DNA of 40,958 nt from a virus. Positions 7,605-16,359 of the stretch are shown here, in pieces. The notes beneath the pieces were generated by a model. The model was not told the origin of the DNA and ran no database searches. It saw nothing but the letters and a program-made list of their open reading frames with translations. Position 1 is the stretch's first letter. Each line of letters starts with the position of its first letter. The stretch spans positions 1 to 40,958 of the IMG/VR virus record IMGVR_UViG_3300035703_000181; one strand, given 5' to 3'. The translations under genes were made by a program, and so were the position numbers.

Positions 7605-8450
7605 CTATGCCCAATAACTAATGAGGCAATATCCGGAACCGCCAGCGCCGCCGGCGTATGCAGTACCACCGCCACCAGCACCCTCGGCGCCACCACCACC
7701 ACCACCAGTGTTAGCACCTGCCGCAGAACCAGCGGAAAGGTATCCACCACGTCCGGCTCCATTTGAACTATTACCACCTTTATAGTAGTCGACACCACCA
7801 CCGCCACCTGCGCCAAAACCATACAATCCTAAACCACCATTATTTCCAATATCTTGTCCACCTGAAGGTGCAGTATAATGATTTCCAACAACCGGAGCGC
7901 TACCGGCACCGCCACCACCGCCTGCTCCATAATTGTAATCACTACCAGCGCCACCACCTGAGCCACCACTTGAAGTTCCGCCAAGCGCTGAACCTTGGTA
8001 TGAGGAACTGCCTACAGAACCAAAACTTCTGGCATTTGTTCCAGACCTGCCGTTATTTCCAACTCTTGTTACCTGAGTAGCGCTCCCACCACCACCACCG
8101 CCGCCGCCGCCACAGACTAATAAAGAACCAAAAGACGAATCTGAGCCATCGGTTCCTTTGCCACCACTGGTAGAGCCACCAGCGCCTCCGCCACCAATAG
8201 TAATAGTGTAAGAGGTTGATGGAGTAACAGTAAGAAATTGTTTAGTTACTTGACCTCCACCACCTCCACCACCTGCTGGAGAAGAAACGGTAGCACTTTG
8301 CACACCTCCACCTCCACCGCCACCAGCAACAAGAAGTACCTCTACTACAGTAACGTTTGAAGGCACGGTAAAAGTACCGGTGGAGGTAAACTCAGCAAAT
8401 TTCTGTGCCAATGAAGTACTCCCGTTCGCGTTGGTTCTGGCTTTAGTCAT
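7605..8450 (-). CDS. Glycine-rich adhesin-like tail protein, paralogue 3
   Basis: 281 residues. The N-terminal signature EFTSTGTFTVPSNVTVVEV is followed by LLVAGGGGGGG and a long body of Gly tracts with Ser, Ala, Asn and Tyr, ending SGYCLISYWA. It is a paralogue of the proteins at 8748-9575 and 10337-11107. The pattern matches the glycine-rich domain found in phage receptor-binding proteins. Polyglycine-II packing, as in the tip adhesins of T-even-like phages, is a plausible fold for the Gly runs. It probably helps determine host range. Confidence 0.78.
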   Translation of the reverse strand: MTKARTNANGSTSLAQKFAEFTSTGTFTVPSNVTVVEVLLVAGGGGGGGVQSATVSSPAGGGGGGGQVTKQFLTVTPSTSYTITIGGGGAGGSTSGGKGTDGSDSSFGSLLVCGGGGGGGGGSATQVTRVGNNGRSGTNARSFGSVGSSSYQGSALGGTSSGGSGGGAGSDYNYGAGGGGGAGSAPVVGNHYTAPSGGQDIGNNGGLGLYGFGAGGGGGVDYYKGGNSSNGAGRGGYLSAGSAAGANTGGGGGGAEGAGGGGTAYAGGAGGSGYCLISYWA

Positions 8451-8453
8451 TTA

Positions 8454-8732
8454 TTACCCTTCTAGTGCAGGGGTTTCGTTTACTACTTCTCCGTCAATTA
8501 CATTATCTAATACAGGTTCTGGGGATACGAAGAGATCATTAGCCTCGTCGTAGGTATCACCAATACCAGCAAACTTTCCTCGGATGTTGGCGTTGTAGGA
8601 TGTTTGGATCCAGCGTCCACCTAATCCGCAGTCCACTGCAAGGTACTCAGCTCCACGATCTTCGTGTGCATTGTCCACTACAAGGACTCGTAGAACTTTA
8701 TTGTTCTCATCTAACTCAGCAAAATGTGCCAT
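8454..8732 (-). CDS. Small conserved virion-module protein
   Basis: 92 residues beginning MAHFAELDENNKVLRVLVV, with GGRWIQTSYN and GKFAGIGDTYDEANDLF in the middle and an acidic tail. This pattern (MAHFA.LD.NN.V followed by RWIQTSYN) recurs next to tail-fibre genes in many aquatic phages, but its function has not been assigned to my knowledge. It sits between two glycine-rich adhesin paralogues and may be a fibre-tip or chaperone component. It is soluble, with no signal peptide. Confidence 0.68.
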   Translation of the reverse strand: MAHFAELDENNKVLRVLVVDNAHEDRGAEYLAVDCGLGGRWIQTSYNANIRGKFAGIGDTYDEANDLFVSPEPVLDNVIDGEVVNETPALEG

Positions 8733-8747
8733 TGTTTTCCTTTTCTC

Positions 8748-9575
8748 TTATGACCAATATGTAACTAGGCAGTAGCCTGAACCGCCAGCCGCTCCTGCGG
8801 TAGCAACCCCTCCAGATGTAACTCCAGCACCACCACCACCTCCTCCGGTGTTAGCAGTTCCAGTAGTAGGAGAACTGCCATTAGTGCCACCATCACCACC
8901 TCCAGATGAACCTGGAGATTTTCTTTCTGGATATGAACTGTTGGCAAATCCACCTCCGCCTCCACCGCCAAAGCCAAATAAGCCAACACCACCATTAGAA
9001 GCGTTTGTTCCTTCGGCGTAATAATTTGCAGCCGAACTTGCAGAACTTCCTTGAGTTCCTTTTCCTCCAGCCCTTCCAAATTCCACCTGACTGCCTGCAC
9101 CGGTTCCTGTACTAACGCCAGAAGTTCCGCCAGCACCACCTCCACCACTTCCTCTTGCAGAAGCATAATTGGCTGTTCCAGAACCACCACCACATCCGCC
9201 AGAACCACCACTGGCATTAAACGTACCGCCAAAACCTCCGCCTTCAGCAGTAAGGAGTGAGCCAAAAGTACTATTACTTCCTTTTGTTCCACTGGCACCG
9301 CTTGATGCACCGCCGCTACCACCTCCACCAATAGTTACGGTATAAGAAGAGCCAGCAGTAACGGTAAGAGTTTTCCAAAGAACACCTCCACCACCACCGC
9401 CACCACAACCGTAACTCGCAGAGTTGTTGCAGCCACCACCGCCACCTCCACCAGCGACAAGAAACACATCAACGGTAGTGCAGTTTGAAGGAACAGTAAA
9501 AGTTCCCGTAGAAGTGAACTCTTGGACTTTCTGTGTTACGCCACCTCCGGCGGCTACAAGATTAGATACAGCCAT
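8748..9575 (-). CDS. Glycine-rich adhesin-like tail protein, paralogue 2
   Basis: 275 residues with the same layout as its two neighbours: a short N-terminus, VQEFTSTGTFTVPSNCTTV, then FLVAGGGGGGG, a long Gly-rich body and the terminal block GGSGYCLVTYWS. Differences between the paralogues lie mainly in the loops between Gly runs, as expected if those loops contact receptors. The gene overlaps the stop of the previous gene (TAATG-like junction at 9575). Long opposite-frame ORFs here are compositional shadows of the GGN codons. Confidence 0.78.
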   Translation of the reverse strand: MAVSNLVAAGGGVTQKVQEFTSTGTFTVPSNCTTVDVFLVAGGGGGGGCNNSASYGCGGGGGGGVLWKTLTVTAGSSYTVTIGGGGSGGASSGASGTKGSNSTFGSLLTAEGGGFGGTFNASGGSGGCGGGSGTANYASARGSGGGGAGGTSGVSTGTGAGSQVEFGRAGGKGTQGSSASSAANYYAEGTNASNGGVGLFGFGGGGGGGFANSSYPERKSPGSSGGGDGGTNGSSPTTGTANTGGGGGGAGVTSGGVATAGAAGGSGYCLVTYWS

Positions 9576-9904
9576 TAGGACAACTCACTTCCGTATGCAG
9601 AGAAGGACATATTGGCAGATGAAGCATAAACGGTGATCACATCAGTTGCGCCAAGGGTGACACCAATAGTGATAAAGGTTGTGTTGTTCGCAGTAATGGC
9701 AGAATCGTAGGCAATGTATTGTGACGCAGTAAGAGCTGCTCCAGCGGGACGGATCGCAATCCGATAAGTACCAGAGGTTGCTGCTTGATTACAGACGGCA
9801 ATCGTGGATACAACAGTCTGCGTAGCGGCAGGCACCGTATAGAGAGTTGTCGCTGTGGTTGCGGCAGGATTGGATTGTCCGAGGACTTTATAGTTCATTG
9901 CCAT
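9575..9904 (-). CDS. Small tail-fibre-associated beta protein, paralogue 2
   Basis: 109 residues, MAMNYKVLGQSNPAATTATTL, with TLYTVPAATQTVVSTIAV in the first half and a beta-sandwich-like second half. It is clearly related to the protein at 11107-11412, which has TLYTVPASTTTVVTNIVV. Each of the two lies next to a glycine-rich adhesin gene, suggesting that fibre and partner duplicated as a cassette. Such small proteins are common in phage tail modules, but their exact role is unknown; a capping or trimerisation role is possible. Confidence 0.65.
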   Translation of the reverse strand: MAMNYKVLGQSNPAATTATTLYTVPAATQTVVSTIAVCNQAATSGTYRIAIRPAGAALTASQYIAYDSAITANNTTFITIGVTLGATDVITVYASSANMSFSAYGSELS

Positions 9905-10327
9905 TTACATTCCACCTAACATTAGGGTAAAAGCTCTAGTCTGATTGATCAAAGTATCCGTTTCTGCAATCGTATATGTGTTAGCAACATTGAAGGATCC
10001 AAGAACAAGGATCTCCACTACGTCTCCGGAGGCCAAGGCAGCAAGTCCAGTAATAGAAGTACCAGTAGTTGCTGTGTAATCTGCTCCTCCGCCAACAAGG
10101 AGAACACCATTGAGGAATACCTGCTCTTTGCCTGGAGTGTAGGAAAGGGTATTGCCGTTGTAGTCAACGCCGGAAATACTGGTTGCACCAGCGCTTGGGT
10201 AATACAAGTATGTCGTTAACGTTGCAGATCCAGTAGGACCAGTAGGCCCAGTAGGACCGACAGGTCCTTGCTTGCCCACAATGGCCAACTCCCAGGCTGT
10301 GCCATTCCAGTATTTAATCGTTGCCAA
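9905..10327 (-). CDS. Short collagen-like tail-fibre protein
   Basis: 140 residues. MATIKYWNGTAWELAIV at the N-terminus leads into a short Gly-X-Y collagen-like stretch ([13 protein letters not shown], about residues 21-33). A beta domain follows with LSYTPGKEQVFLNGVLLVGG and YTIAETDTLINQ. The YTPGK.QVF.NGVLL block is common in phage fibre proteins. The collagen-like segment probably forms a trimeric stalk. It lies between two adhesin-like cassettes. Confidence 0.7.
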   Translation of the reverse strand: MATIKYWNGTAWELAIVGKQGPVGPTGPTGPTGSATLTTYLYYPSAGATSISGVDYNGNTLSYTPGKEQVFLNGVLLVGGGADYTATTGTSITGLAALASGDVVEILVLGSFNVANTYTIAETDTLINQTRAFTLMLGGM

Positions 10328-10336
10328 AGTTATCTC

Positions 10337-11107
10337 CTATGACCAGTAAACTACGCGACAATAACCGGAACCACCTGAGCCGCCGTTTTGAGTTCCTGAA
10401 AAGGCGACACCACCGCCACCACCGCCAGTATTTGTTAGACCATTTTCAGGAGCCGATACGATGTATGAGTTCCCGCCTCTTCCGCCTCCAGCGCTGGCTG
10501 CGCCACCACTCCAGTTTGCTCCGCCTCCTCCGCCACCGCCATAACCGTTTATTCCAATACCGCCATCGCCACCCATATACTGTCCACTGGTTTGTGAATT
10601 TCCACCGCCACCACCAAAACCTGTAGATAGTCCACCAATATTTGAAGCGGTTGGGGCGCTACCTGAAGTCCACCTGGCTGTTAATCCTGCTCCACCGGCG
10701 CCTCCACCTCCACCGGCTCCGCCACCGCCAGCATAAGCGGCGTTAGCACCACCACCGGTTCCGCCAGCAACTGTTGCTCGCCCACCACCTTTAGCAGTTA
10801 ATAATGCTCCAAATGTAGAATCAGAACCATTACTGCCACTGGACGTACTCCCAGAGCCTCCGCCACCAATAGTGACGGTGTAAGAAGTTCCAGGAGTTAC
10901 TGTTAGTGGAACCCATCTCACTTCTCCTCCACCACCGCCACCACCATTTGTTGACGAGGCAGTTCCCATACCAGAGCCACCTCCAGCAACAAGAAATACT
11001 TCAACAGTGGAGCAATTAGAAGGAGTAACAAAAGTTCCAGTACTGGTAAATTCTTGTGTTTTTTGTGTTACGCCACCGCCAGCAGCAGGAAATACATTAG
11101 AACCCAT
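10337..11107 (-). CDS. Glycine-rich adhesin-like tail protein, paralogue 1
   Basis: 256 residues, the shortest of three paralogues. It starts MGSNVFPAAGGGVTQKTQEF, has the shared TSTGTFVTPSNCSTVEVFLV and GGGSGMG blocks and ends GSGYCRVVYWS. The Gly-rich body is interrupted by aromatic residues and short Ser/Asn loops. Its start overlaps the stop of the small beta protein (TAATG at 11107). It is probably an exchangeable host-recognition module. Confidence 0.76.
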   Translation of the reverse strand: MGSNVFPAAGGGVTQKTQEFTSTGTFVTPSNCSTVEVFLVAGGGSGMGTASSTNGGGGGGGEVRWVPLTVTPGTSYTVTIGGGGSGSTSSGSNGSDSTFGALLTAKGGGRATVAGGTGGGANAAYAGGGGAGGGGGAGGAGLTARWTSGSAPTASNIGGLSTGFGGGGGNSQTSGQYMGGDGGIGINGYGGGGGGGANWSGGAASAGGGRGGNSYIVSAPENGLTNTGGGGGGVAFSGTQNGGSGGSGYCRVVYWS

Positions 11108-11412
11108 TAGGCTATCTCCACTCCGCTAATATGAAAGTTTACGGCAGTATTACTTGCTCCACCTTGAATAGTGTTAGTTGCTACAAGAACTTGCTTAATA
11201 TCAAATGTGGCAATAGAGTTCGCAGCAATAGAAGTGCCAGCGGCAAACTTAGTTCCATTAAGTGCAATATCAAATGTGTAAGCACTGGCACCGGTATTGG
11301 TTACCACAATGTTTGTTACTACAGTTGTTGTAGATGCTGGAACGGTATAAAGCGTTGTTGTTAAAGTAGTGGTAGCAGCACCACGAAATAAATTCTTGCT
11401 GGTTGTAGCCAT
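11107..11412 (-). CDS. Small tail-fibre-associated beta protein, paralogue 1
   Basis: 101 residues, MATTSKNLFRGAATTTL, Thr/Val/Ala-rich with alternating hydrophobic residues typical of a beta sandwich (VVTNIVVTNTGASAYTFDIA). It is related to the protein at 9575-9904. No cysteines, membrane segment or catalytic motif. The position between the collagen-like fibre and a glycine-rich adhesin suggests a structural partner in the fibre complex. Confidence 0.65.
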   Translation of the reverse strand: MATTSKNLFRGAATTTLTTTLYTVPASTTTVVTNIVVTNTGASAYTFDIALNGTKFAAGTSIAANSIATFDIKQVLVATNTIQGGASNTAVNFHISGVEIA

Positions 11413-11429
11413 TAGTTACTACACCTTTC

Positions 11430-12732
<1,303 letters not shown>

Positions 12733-12736
<4 letters not shown>

Positions 12737-13026
12737 GAAGCCACCTCCCGTAGCGCTGCTACGGGATCTAGTCCGGTGGTAGAGGCGAGTTGATTACAGA
12801 CTCCCGCCAGATCTTTCCAATCAGGACGGGTATTGCTGGCAATAAGATTAAGAACTCCGACGGTATCGGTCACTGCTCCTAGAGTCACTGTCCGTGCTGA
12901 AGCCCACGCTCTGGCAGCAGCAGCCTCATCTTTGTAGAGAGTGATCGATGGGTATGAGGCGCCACCATTGGCCAGACGATTGAGTTCGTCAATAAATGTA
13001 GAACCTGCTGTACCGTATGTTGGCAC
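12733..13026 (-). CDS. Hypothetical tail-module protein, GTG start
   Basis: 97 residues, MPTYGTAGSTFIDELNRLAN, mostly helical, with no motif I recognise beyond GLDPVAALREVAS at the C-terminus. The start is GTG at 13026, after GAGGTAAGAG. It overlaps the next gene by 4 bp. It lies just before the fibre genes and could be a connector or a virion component. Confidence 0.6.
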
Positions 13027-13034
13027 CTCTTACC

Positions 13035-13193
13035 TCACTTCTGTCTTGTAGCCCAAGCGTTATCTATTAAATTGGGATATGGTCTTCCAGCGGCCTTAGC
13101 TCGTGCTTTAGCCTTTGCCTTCTGCTCAGGGGTTAGCCCTGTAGATTTCTTCTTAGGATTCTTTGTTTCCCAAAAGGCTTTCTTTGCTTTCAT
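13035..13193 (-). CDS. Small lysine-rich protein (52 aa)
   Basis: A 53-codon frame, MKAKKAFWETKNPKKKS... ending LIDNAWATRQK. The motif AKARAKAAGRPYPNLIDN recurs in small phage proteins of unknown role. The start ATG overlaps the previous stop in an ATGA junction. About one residue in three is Lys or Arg, so it may bind nucleic acid or the capsid interior. It belongs to a run of tiny charged proteins between capsid and tail genes. Confidence 0.68.
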   Translation of the reverse strand: MKAKKAFWETKNPKKKSTGLTPEQKAKAKARAKAAGRPYPNLIDNAWATRQK

Positions 13194-13327
13194 TGAGACA
13201 CTACCTTTCCGGTCTTTGGATCAGTGATGGATTTGATTTTACCATTCTTCTCTAGCCGGACGATCATCCCATCTTTGATGATGGATTTATTAAACCCGTA
13301 GTGATGCTTATATTGACCGGAGGACAT
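13190..13327 (-). CDS. Small basic hypothetical protein (45 aa)
   Basis: Frame MSSGQYKHHYGFNKSIIKD... ending TGKVVSQ. It starts in a TAATG junction with the gene upstream and ends in an ATGA junction with the gene downstream, which strongly suggests a real translated gene despite its size. It has no cysteines or hydrophobic span, and I do not recognise the family. Confidence 0.6.
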   Translation of the reverse strand: MSSGQYKHHYGFNKSIIKDGMIVRLEKNGKIKSITDPKTGKVVSQ

Positions 13328-13494
13328 TAGCCCTTCTTCCTGCGGGTCATTTTCTTTTTCTTGGACTTACCGGCCTCGCTTAAAGCGATTGCCACTGCTT
13401 GCTTACGTGATTTCACTACTGGGCCTTTTTTGCCAGAGTGGAGGGTTCCACGCTTGAACTCTCCCATTACCTTTTCTACTTTGGTCTTTTTCAC
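13327..13494 (-). CDS. Small lysine-rich protein, DUF6496-like
   Basis: 55 residues from GTG at 13494: KKTKVEKVMGEFKRGTLHSG, then VKSRKQAVAIALSEAGKSKK and a lysine-rich tail. The block K.VM.EFK.G.LHSG...SRKQA.AIALSEAG matches, from memory, DUF6496, a small basic family widespread in phages and bacteria. The frame is open upstream, but GTG at 13494 is preferred because it makes a GTGA overlap with the preceding stop. Possible roles are nucleic-acid binding or a packaged internal protein. Confidence 0.72.
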   Translation of the reverse strand: MKKTKVEKVMGEFKRGTLHSGKKGPVVKSRKQAVAIALSEAGKSKKKKMTRRKKG

Positions 13495-13607
13495 TTCTTT
13501 ACCTTTGCTCCTGGAGCGCCCATTGATATAGATTCGTAGGTTCCAAATGCTGCACACTTATCGTATGCGCCAATGTATTCCTCGGACTCGTATTCTTTTT
13601 CTTTCAT
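13491..13607 (-). CDS. Small hypothetical protein (38 aa)
   Basis: Frame MKEKEYESEEYIGAYDKCAA... ending GAPGAKVKK. It starts in a TAATG junction with the acidic protein gene and ends in a GTGA junction with the DUF6496-like gene. It has an acidic N-terminal half and a basic end. No known family; the coupling on both sides is the main support. Confidence 0.58.
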   Translation of the reverse strand: MKEKEYESEEYIGAYDKCAAFGTYESISMGAPGAKVKK

Positions 13608-13870
13608 TAGTATCCCTCCTCTACATCATCGTCATCATCTAGTTCTTCTTCATCTAATTCGTAATCTTCGTCATCTTCAATAATCTCTTCTTCAATGATC
13701 GTGGTTCCAGGGAAATTCCATTCTGGAATCTGGTTAACCACCAGATCAAAGGATTCCTTGCGGGTGAAGCCAGCAGCCTGATAAGCATCCAATAGCTTGT
13801 GGGCCTCACGAGCCATTGCAAGCATTGGTGTTAAAGGCTCGGCCATCAGAATAAAATTCTGTTCTGCCAT
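13607..13870 (-). CDS. Acidic-tailed hypothetical protein (87 aa)
   Basis: MAEQNFILMAEPLTPMLAMA at the N-terminus, with a helical middle (AREAHKLLDAYQAAGFTRKESFDLVV) resembling small phage proteins of unknown function. From residue about 58 it is almost entirely Asp and Glu (EDDEDYELDEEELDDDDD). Such tails can mimic nucleic acid or hold basic partners. Its location among very basic small proteins makes a charge-pairing partner plausible. Confidence 0.62.
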   Translation of the reverse strand: MAEQNFILMAEPLTPMLAMAREAHKLLDAYQAAGFTRKESFDLVVNQIPEWNFPGTTIIEEEIIEDDEDYELDEEELDDDDDVEEGY

Positions 13871-13882
13871 TGGTTTACCTTT

Positions 13883-14161
13883 CTATGAGCACTTGCAATC
13901 CCAGGCCCGTAGAGATTTATTGATACGGGAGTTGGGATCTTTCGCCGTCTTAGCGGAAGTCAGTTTGGATTTCATACCGCACATTCTTGAACAGAATGAC
14001 TTACGGCGTCCTGCGGCTTTCGGAGATTTCTTAGCCTCGGCTTTCTTTACTGGAGGCTTGAGGTTCATCCCTTGCGCTTTAGCACTAGCGCGACCCTTAG
14101 CGTTAAGTCCACCTTTAGGGTTCTTTCCTTCTGCACGTTGCCACGCTGGAGATTTAGCCAT
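13883..14161 (-). CDS. Basic protein with KSPAWQR motif (DUF6321-like)
   Basis: 92 residues, MAKSPAWQRAEGKNPKGGLN, then AKGRASAKAQGMNLKPPVK, a lysine-rich linker and FCSRMCGMKSKL, a block with CxxxC spacing, ending WDCKCS. The N-terminal block matches, from memory, small proteins labelled DUF6321 in aquatic phages, often next to capsid genes. Four cysteines could bind a metal. The gene overlaps its upstream neighbour by 8 bp. Confidence 0.68.
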   Translation of the reverse strand: MAKSPAWQRAEGKNPKGGLNAKGRASAKAQGMNLKPPVKKAEAKKSPKAAGRRKSFCSRMCGMKSKLTSAKTAKDPNSRINKSLRAWDCKCS

Positions 14162-14438
14162 CCTTAAATCCTAACTTTGTTCCGTCGAAGGCTTTGCCTG
14201 ACTCATTAGATAGTTTGACAGCCATATCAATATCAGGCTGTCTGGTAGAACGTGGTTCAATACCTTGTCTTACTGCGTCGTAATACGACTTTAATTCCTT
14301 CTCATCCTTCTTTACAGCGTCTTGGTCATACCCACTTTTAGAAGGGGTGACTCCGCTGAACATAGGCATATTCGATTGTAAGCAATCGGCGTATGTTTCG
14401 TGATCTTGGGTCTTGCAAGCAGAAGTACAATTACTCAT
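14154..14438 (-). CDS. Capsid-proximal hypothetical protein
   Basis: 94 residues, MSNCTSACKTQDHETYADCL. The CTSxCxTQDH.xYxxCL block recurs in proteins near the capsid gene of several actinobacteriophages, usually annotated as hypothetical. Four cysteines fall in the first 20 or so residues, and the remainder is charged and helical. It starts in a TAATG junction with the preceding gene. A role in head completion is a guess from position. Confidence 0.62.
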   Translation of the reverse strand: MSNCTSACKTQDHETYADCLQSNMPMFSGVTPSKSGYDQDAVKKDEKELKSYYDAVRQGIEPRSTRQPDIDMAVKLSNESGKAFDGTKLGFKDG

Positions 14439-14761
14439 TAAATCGGCTCCAGGTAGTCTCCGTATCCAGCATTGGTAAGGATAGTCGCTGTTGCCTGATC
14501 AACGGTGTACGTGTGGCCTCCAAGATAGTAACTGTCTGCATCAGCTAATTGATCTTGGCTTGGTGTTTGAATCTCTGTCACTGTCGTTCCGGTAATCAAA
14601 AGACTATAGCCACGGGGAATGTCAGTGAGAAAAGGATTGATCGTGCCGTCTATTGTTCCACCGGTGATTGGTCTACCGGCAAGACGTGAATAAGCATCAA
14701 AAGTATTTCTTGCTCCCCACGTCTCCCATCGCCAAGGCGTGGTTAGAACATATTGCGTCAT
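14438..14761 (-). CDS. Hypothetical head-completion candidate
   Basis: 107 residues, MTQYVLTTPWRWETWGARNT, Thr-, Gly- and Tyr-rich with several probable strands. A strong ribosome-binding site (AAGGAGATCA) precedes ATG at 14761. It is the first gene after the capsid gene and its hairpin, where head-tail joining or decoration proteins are often found. No family recognised. Confidence 0.6.
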   Translation of the reverse strand: MTQYVLTTPWRWETWGARNTFDAYSRLAGRPITGGTIDGTINPFLTDIPRGYSLLITGTTVTEIQTPSQDQLADADSYYLGGHTYTVDQATATILTNAGYGDYLEPI

Positions 14762-14778
14762 TGATCTCCTTTGAGAGA

Positions 14779-14802
14779 GATGGGCGGGTTTCCCCGCCCA
14801 TC
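14779..14802 (-). terminator. Strong hairpin after the capsid gene (attenuator or mRNA stabiliser)
   Basis: A 10-bp perfect stem, GATGGGCGGG / CCCGCCCATC, with a four-base loop that reads GAAA on the minus strand. It lies 10 bases after the major capsid stop and 18 bases before the next start. There is no T-run, so it may be a partial or Rho-type terminator or a stabiliser of capsid mRNA rather than a full terminator. Either would raise capsid output relative to downstream genes. Confidence 0.75.
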
Positions 14803-14812
14803 TGTCCTACTG

Positions 14813-15742
14813 CTAGTTTGTAGCAGATGCCGTTGTTTCGATACGGTAGATCGCGGCTTGACGGAGAAGGCTCCATCCGCCGAATAGATACCAACCGATG
14901 GTACGGAAACGACGGAGTGCGTCGATTTCTGGACCGATAACGACTGAAGTATCTTGTGCCAAAGCCTCGGCAAGAGCCTCACGGCCTGCAACGACTGCCT
15001 TGTATGCGGTGAATGTTCCGTAGGTAGCGGTTGGGATACGTGGAGTTTCCACAACGTATGCACCTTCGATAACACCGATTGAACCAGCGACGAACGGGGT
15101 ACGCTCGACGTACTGGGTGAGTTGCTGGAATCCGCCGGTACCGGTTTCGGCACGGAGGTCAGCAGCTTGACGTGGGTGGACGTATGCTGCATAGAGTTCG
15201 CCCATACGAGGCACAGCCTTGTTGGTACGAAGCTCAGTGACAACGCCACGGATATCAGCAACAGTCAAGAGGCTGGTTGAGCCAAGGTTTGCTGTGCCAG
15301 TTGCGGTTCCACCGTATGCAACGTTGGTTCCGCCAGTGAGTACTCCAGCAACAACTGCATCGATTGAATCGGCTGCGTTGTAAGCGATGATGTCAGCAAG
15401 AGCTGTATCAACATCGTTGAAGGAGGTGAGGTTGAGCTTCTTAGTCGTGGTGACTGCGGAGCCGTACTCATTAAGGGTTACGGTAACGTTTGTTGGGTTA
15501 CCGAGTGCAATGCTGGAAACGTCAGAAGTCTCAGTCAATGTTGCAGTGGCTTGTGCCAAGTCTGAGTAAATTGAGAAGACCACTGAAGATCCAGGCATAG
15601 CTTGTTCTACCGGCTTCACGTCAGCGAGAGCACGCATTACAGGAATGGAGCGAAGCGCCATTCTTACATACTGATCGTATGCTGTCTGTACTAAGCGGCT
15701 AATCGCAGACGTGCCGGTTAACGAACCGTCAGGTACTGCCAT
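14813..15742 (-). CDS. Major capsid protein, N4-gp56-like
   Basis: 309 residues, MAVPDGSLTGTSAISRLVQT. The blocks PGSSVVFSIYSDLAQATATL, TLNEYGSAVTTTKKLNL, ELYAAYVHPRQAADLR, GSIGVIEGAYVVETPRI and the late YKAVVAGREALAEAL match the N4-gp56 family of HK97-fold major capsid proteins. It assembles the icosahedral shell. The gene follows the scaffold gene, as expected, and is followed by a strong hairpin that probably boosts its expression. Confidence 0.88.
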   Translation of the reverse strand: MAVPDGSLTGTSAISRLVQTAYDQYVRMALRSIPVMRALADVKPVEQAMPGSSVVFSIYSDLAQATATLTETSDVSSIALGNPTNVTVTLNEYGSAVTTTKKLNLTSFNDVDTALADIIAYNAADSIDAVVAGVLTGGTNVAYGGTATGTANLGSTSLLTVADIRGVVTELRTNKAVPRMGELYAAYVHPRQAADLRAETGTGGFQQLTQYVERTPFVAGSIGVIEGAYVVETPRIPTATYGTFTAYKAVVAGREALAEALAQDTSVVIGPEIDALRRFRTIGWYLFGGWSLLRQAAIYRIETTASATN

Positions 15743-15765
15743 TTGTTATGCCTTTCTATTCGAGT

Positions 15766-16236
15766 TTAGAGTCCAGATTCCCGAATGACTGCATCCAATT
15801 CTTCCTTGCTATTCGCATTGAGCAATCGGCGCATTATGTCTTCAGAGTGCGTAGGGGTTAACCCCTGCTCGGCCGTTTGTGTCATTCGCTTATAGTCAGT
15901 GGCGATCTTTGGATCGACATTCGGTGTTACTTGCGGAGTAGCTTCGAAGCCGAACACATCGGCGTAATCGGTGAGCCACTTAGATATTGATTCCTCGGAA
16001 GGATCGATATCCGACGGGATAAAAGCCGCAATCTTTGTATTCACTCCGCGAGAGGCTAGCGTGTCCTTGATCGCTCGTTCTCTTTGTGTTTTCGAGAGAT
16101 TTTCAAACTGCGATTTAAGTTCTGCTAGTTCTTTCTCTTTTTGCTTGTTTGCTTTGCGGAGCTGCTTGACAAGATCATTATTCACCTCTGGGGCTGTATA
16201 ATCATCATCGTCGTCGTCATCCCATTGATTGGACAT
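15766..16236 (-). CDS. Scaffolding protein
   Basis: 156 residues. The N-terminus is extremely acidic (MSNQWDDDDDDDY), followed by a coiled coil (about 20-55, LVKQLRKANKQKEKELAEL). A middle domain contains the IKDTLASRGVNTKIAAFIP motif seen in phage scaffold proteins, and the C-terminus is helical. Position immediately upstream of the capsid gene, small size and coiled coil are all typical of the internal scaffold that guides procapsid assembly and leaves before DNA enters. Confidence 0.82.
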   Translation of the reverse strand: MSNQWDDDDDDDYTAPEVNNDLVKQLRKANKQKEKELAELKSQFENLSKTQRERAIKDTLASRGVNTKIAAFIPSDIDPSEESISKWLTDYADVFGFEATPQVTPNVDPKIATDYKRMTQTAEQGLTPTHSEDIMRRLLNANSKEELDAVIRESGL

Positions 16237-16359
16237 ATTTAGTCCTCTCCCATTTTCTCGTAGTTAGCGATAGCCTCATAGTCGTTCGGGGAAACGGTAT
16301 GGCTCTATCTGCCGGTCTTCTTACACTCTTCGGGGCCGGTCGGTCCGAAGCAGGTCTAG
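16237..16359 (-). promoter_or_regulatory. Structured intergenic region upstream of the scaffold gene
   Basis: A 123-base gap, unusually long for this block. It contains the hairpin CTTCGG (16328-16333) / CCGAAG (16345-16350) and further GC-rich self-complementary segments. The last bases before the scaffold start read GGGAGAGGACTAAAT, supplying a ribosome-binding site. A frame across part of the gap has no usable start codon. An internal promoter or an RNA-processing site for the scaffold-capsid transcript is likely, but no clear -35/-10 pair is seen. Confidence 0.45.

Noticed and set aside
8765-9331. A long minus-strand ORF in another frame within the Gly-rich adhesin
   Set aside because: A composition shadow of GGN codons read one base off, rich in Val/Leu/Glu with no start signal. 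Similar shadows occur at 7589-7822 and 7763-8080.
16237-16300. A short minus-strand frame ending NDYEAIANYEKMGED before the scaffold gene
   Set aside because: It has no ATG, GTG or TTG at a plausible place and is closed upstream by a stop, so it is probably non-coding.
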